DNA of 17,253 bases, taken from positions 1-17,253 of the forward strand of contig JAJYHA010000065.1 of NCBI GenBank assembly GCA_021784995.1, written 5' to 3'. Under the pieces are notes generated by a model. That model saw nothing but the letters and a program-made list of their open reading frames with translations, ran no database searches and was not told the DNA's origin. Shown in pieces: positions 15,023-17,253 of this stretch; position 1 is the first letter of the stretch; every line of letters begins with the position of its first letter. This DNA is from Myxococcales bacterium. Its GTDB lineage: Bacteria > Myxococcota > Myxococcia > Myxococcales > Anaeromyxobacteraceae. A program made the translations under genes and the position numbers.

Positions 15023-16428
15023 CGCGCGCCTCGCCCGAGGATCACGGCGGGGACCGTGAGGAGCACGATCTTGAGGTCGTGCCAGAGCGACCAGCTCTCG
15101 ACGTAGTGCAGGTCGAGCTGCATCCACCGGTCGAACTCCACCTCGTTCCGGCCGGAGATCTGCCAGGTGCAGGTGATGCCGGGGCGCACCGCGAGGCGCT
15201 TCCGCTGCCAGCGCTCGTACTGCCGCACCTCGCTCGGGATGGACGGCCGCGGCCCGACCACGCTCATCTCGCCCTTGAGGACGTTCCAGAACTGCGGCAG
15301 CTCGTCGAGCGAGGTCCGGCGCAGCCAGCGCCCGACGCGCGTGACGCGGGGATCGTCGCGGATCTTGAAGACGGGGCCGGCCATCTCGTTGCGATGCCGC
15401 AGGGCGGGCAGCTGCCGCTCGGCCCCCTGCACCATGGACCGGAACTTGTAGAGCCAGAAGCGCCGCCCGTGCAGGCCGATCCGGCGCTGCCGGTAGAGCG
15501 CCGGGCCCGGGGAGTCGAGCCGCACCGCCAGCGCGAGGAGCAGGAAGAGCGGGGCCCCCAGGACCAGCACGAGCGTGGCGGTCACCACGTCGAAGAGGCG
15601 CTTCCCCAGCAGCGGCGCGAGATCGGAGGGCACCGAGCTCATGGAGAGCACGGGGAGGCCGTCCAGCTCCTCGAGCGTCACCCGCGAGCCGCGGCCCGGG
15701 AAGAGATCGAGCAGGATCTTGACGCTCACCCCCTGCTCCTCGCAGGTCCGCACCGCGCGCTCGATGACGTCGAGCCGCTCCCGCGGGACCGCGAAGACCA
15801 TCTCGTCGATGACGTGCCGGGCCAGGATCGCGGGCAGGTCGGCGAGGCGCCCCAGGACGCGGGTCTCCGGGCGCGCCGGGGCGTCGTCCTCCAGCACGTG
15901 GCCGGCGAAGGTGTAGCCCCACTCCGGGTGCGCCTCGATGGCGCCGACCACGCTCTCGCCCGTCTCGCCCGAGCCGACGACGGCGAAGGCGCGCGTGTTG
16001 AACCCGCGCCGGCGCGCCGCGCGCGCGGCGAGCCGCACCGCCACCCGGGTCGCGACCAGGGCCGCCAGCGCGACGCCGTAGTGGACCGCCACGAAGAGGC
16101 GCGAGACGTTCTCCTTGAGGGCGAACTGGGCGGCGGCCACGATCACCGCCAGCAGGAGCAGCGCGCGCGCCACCCGGCCCAGCTCGGTGGCGAGGCTGCG
16201 CGTGCGGTAGGCGCCGTAGAGGCGCACCGCCCAGGCGGCCACCTGCCAGACCAGCAGGGAGCGGACGAGCAGCGGCCAGTAGGCGGCGATCGGGTAGAGG
16301 CCGCCCGTGGGGCGGCCGCCGATCAGCTCGTCGCGGATCAGGTAGGCGACGGGGAAGGCCAGCGCCAGGACCGCCGTGTCGACGAGCCGCAGGCCGGCGG
16401 CCACCATCCGTGCGCGCTGCTTCAGCAT
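15019..16428 (-). CDS. Polyprenyl glycosylphosphotransferase (exopolysaccharide-initiating sugar transferase)
   Basis: This 469-residue membrane enzyme moves a sugar-1-phosphate from a nucleotide sugar to undecaprenyl phosphate, starting exopolysaccharide or O-antigen units. The N-terminal half has four to five membrane helices (about 13-130), then a Rossmann-like domain '[15 protein letters not shown]' (150-164) typical of the CoA_binding_3 region. After another hydrophobic helix (278-300), the catalytic domain shows KRLFDV (276-281), [22 protein letters not shown] (326-332), [20 protein letters not shown] (372-391), VGPRP and [14 protein letters not shown] (415-428). The layout is that of WcaJ/EpsZ-type glucose- or galactose-phosphate transferases; the sugar cannot be told. 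ATG 16428 was chosen because the first helix follows it directly and a promoter lies upstream. It overlaps tsaC by four bases and diverges from a glycosyltransferase gene. Confidence 0.93.
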   Translation of the reverse strand: MLKQRARMVAAGLRLVDTAVLALAFPVAYLIRDELIGGRPTGGLYPIAAYWPLLVRSLLVWQVAAWAVRLYGAYRTRSLATELGRVARALLLLAVIVAAAQFALKENVSRLFVAVHYGVALAALVATRVAVRLAARAARRRGFNTRAFAVVGSGETGESVVGAIEAHPEWGYTFAGHVLEDDAPARPETRVLGRLADLPAILARHVIDEMVFAVPRERLDVIERAVRTCEEQGVSVKILLDLFPGRGSRVTLEELDGLPVLSMSSVPSDLAPLLGKRLFDVVTATLVLVLGAPLFLLLALAVRLDSPGPALYRQRRIGLHGRRFWLYKFRSMVQGAERQLPALRHRNEMAGPVFKIRDDPRVTRVGRWLRRTSLDELPQFWNVLKGEMSVVGPRPSIPSEVRQYERWQRKRLAVRPGITCTWQISGRNEVEFDRWMQLDLHYVESWSLWHDLKIVLLTVPAVILGRGAR

Positions 16429-16458
16429 CGTGCGGTCGGTCCCCGCGGTCCGGCGCCA

Positions 16459-16487
16459 TGTATACCGCCGCCCGTTGCCTCCGTACA
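16459..16487 (-). promoter_or_regulatory. Candidate promoter of the sugar transferase gene
   Basis: On the minus strand, TGTACG (16487-16482) and TATACA (16464-16459) are 17 bases apart. TATACA is a rare A/T-rich hexamer in this sequence and lies 30 bases before the ATG at 16428, leaving a leader of about 24 bases. The -35 is weak (three of six). Confidence 0.4.
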
Positions 16488-16510
16488 CGACGCGTGCTAC
16501 GCCCCGCGTC

Positions 16511-17253
16511 GTGTCCCCGCCCCCGCCGAGCCCCGCCCCGGGCGCCGCCGCCTGGGCGGTGGTGGTCAACTGGAACGGCGCGGCGCTCCTCCCCGCGTGC
16601 CTCTCCGCCCTCCTCGGGTCGACCTCGCCGGTGCACGTCCTGGTGGTCGACAACGGCTCGGCGGACGCCAGCGCCGCGGCCGTGGCGCGCTTCCCGGGCG
16701 TGGAGTGGCTGCCGCAGGGCAGGAACCTCGGCTTCGCCGCCGCCAACAACGTGGGGTTGCGGCGCGCCCTCGAGGCCGGCGCGCGCTGGATCGCCATCGT
16801 CAACCCGGACGTGGAGGTGGAGCCGACCTGGCTCGCCCGGCTGGTCGAGGCCGGGGAGGCGCACGCGGAGGCCGGGATCCTGGGCGGCTTGCTGCTCTTC
16901 GCCGACGATCCCACGCGCGTGAACTCCACCGGCCTGATCCTCGACCGGTGGGGCCGCGCCTTCGACCGCGACTTCGGCGCGCCGGTGGCGGACCTGCGCC
17001 GCCCCGAGGGCCCGGTGGAGGGGATCACCGGCGGCGCCGCCCTGCTGCGCGCGGCGGCGCTGCGGCGCGCCGGCCTCTTCGACCCCGGCTACTTCGCCTA
17101 CTACGAGGACGTGGACCTCTGCCTGCGGCTCGCCACGGCCGGCTTCGGCGCCCGGTACGTCCCGTCGGCGTGCGCGCGCCACGGCTACGGGAAGAGCATC
17201 GGCCCCGGCTCGCCGCGCCGACGCCAGGATCACCGCCCGCCGAGCTGCAGCGC
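16511..17253 (+). CDS. Family 2 glycosyltransferase (cut by window edge)
   Basis: This frame stays open from GTG 16511 to the right edge, 247 residues seen. After a Pro-rich start it shows 'AVVVNWNGAALLPACLSALL', 'VLVVDNGSADASAAAVA', 'RNLGFAAANNVGLRRALE', 'WIAIVNPDVEVEPTWLARLV', 'VEGITGGAALLRAAALRRAG' and 'FDPGYFAYYEDVDLCLRLAT'. These are the nucleotide-sugar site, the NPD (DxD-type) metal site and the ED catalytic-base region of rhamnosyltransferase-like GT2 enzymes, which add sugars to lipid-linked glycans. TTG 16475 is an alternative start; neither has a clear ribosome site. It is divergent from the sugar transferase, so both probably serve one exopolysaccharide pathway. The last dozen residues (RRRQDHRPPSCS) depart from the expected family pattern; see the findings. 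Confidence 0.85.
   Translation, partial: MSPPPPSPAPGAAAWAVVVNWNGAALLPACLSALLGSTSPVHVLVVDNGSADASAAAVARFPGVEWLPQGRNLGFAAANNVGLRRALEAGARWIAIVNPDVEVEPTWLARLVEAGEAHAEAGILGGLLLFADDPTRVNSTGLILDRWGRAFDRDFGAPVADLRRPEGPVEGITGGAALLRAAALRRAGLFDPGYFAYYEDVDLCLRLATAGFGARYVPSACARHGYGKSIGPGSPRRRQDHRPPSCS

Noticed and set aside
1..17253. Mobile elements, CRISPR arrays and a tRNA-linked integration site.
   Set aside because: No transposase or integrase frame, no regular spaced repeats, and no duplicated 3' end of the tRNA-Ala gene were found.

Overview
The window is chromosomal DNA of very high G+C content with strong G/C bias at third codon positions. The protein families, the selenoprotein and the sugar-polymer genes best fit a deltaproteobacterium of the Myxococcota, probably Anaeromyxobacter or a close relative. 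This placement rests on sequence style and recalled families, not on a search. No insertion sequence, phage gene, CRISPR array or integration scar was seen. The layout looks like a stable core chromosome.

Left part (1-3843): a truncated gene start on the minus strand (probable RNase R) diverges from moeA (molybdenum cofactor). Then come a solo 68-residue XRE-type regulator, the Fe(II)-trafficking protein YggX and, four bases after it, a radical SAM gene. That last gene is the most interesting item. Conventional gene calling stops it at a TGA at 3787, but reading through gives the tail C-U-A-E-P, and a bacterial SECIS-like hairpin with an AGGUC apical loop lies at the right distance. It is therefore a selenocysteine-containing CUAEP-tail radical SAM protein of 469 residues. 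A convergent ATP-grasp ligase gene ends 12 bases away.

Middle part (5217-8764): a conserved secreted protein of unknown function converges on an ftsH-type membrane protease gene. Their two stop codons form the base of one inverted repeat. After a 317-base divergent spacer with a hairpin and a small palindrome comes a PilZ-domain protein. Two strong hairpins follow, then tRNA-Ala(GGC) on the minus strand with its own recognisable promoter.

Right part (8781-16428) is a long run of minus-strand genes. In transcription order it holds an exopolysaccharide-initiating polyprenyl sugar-phosphate transferase, tsaC/sua5 (tRNA t6A), a DUF1015 protein, hemB, a DUF4177-like small protein, an RDD membrane protein, a tandem fusion of two D-Ala-D-Ala-ligase-like ATP-grasp modules, and a 36-residue very basic protein. 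Several junctions overlap by 4 bases or are only a few bases apart. A family 2 glycosyltransferase diverges from the sugar transferase and runs off the right edge, suggesting an exopolysaccharide locus continues there.
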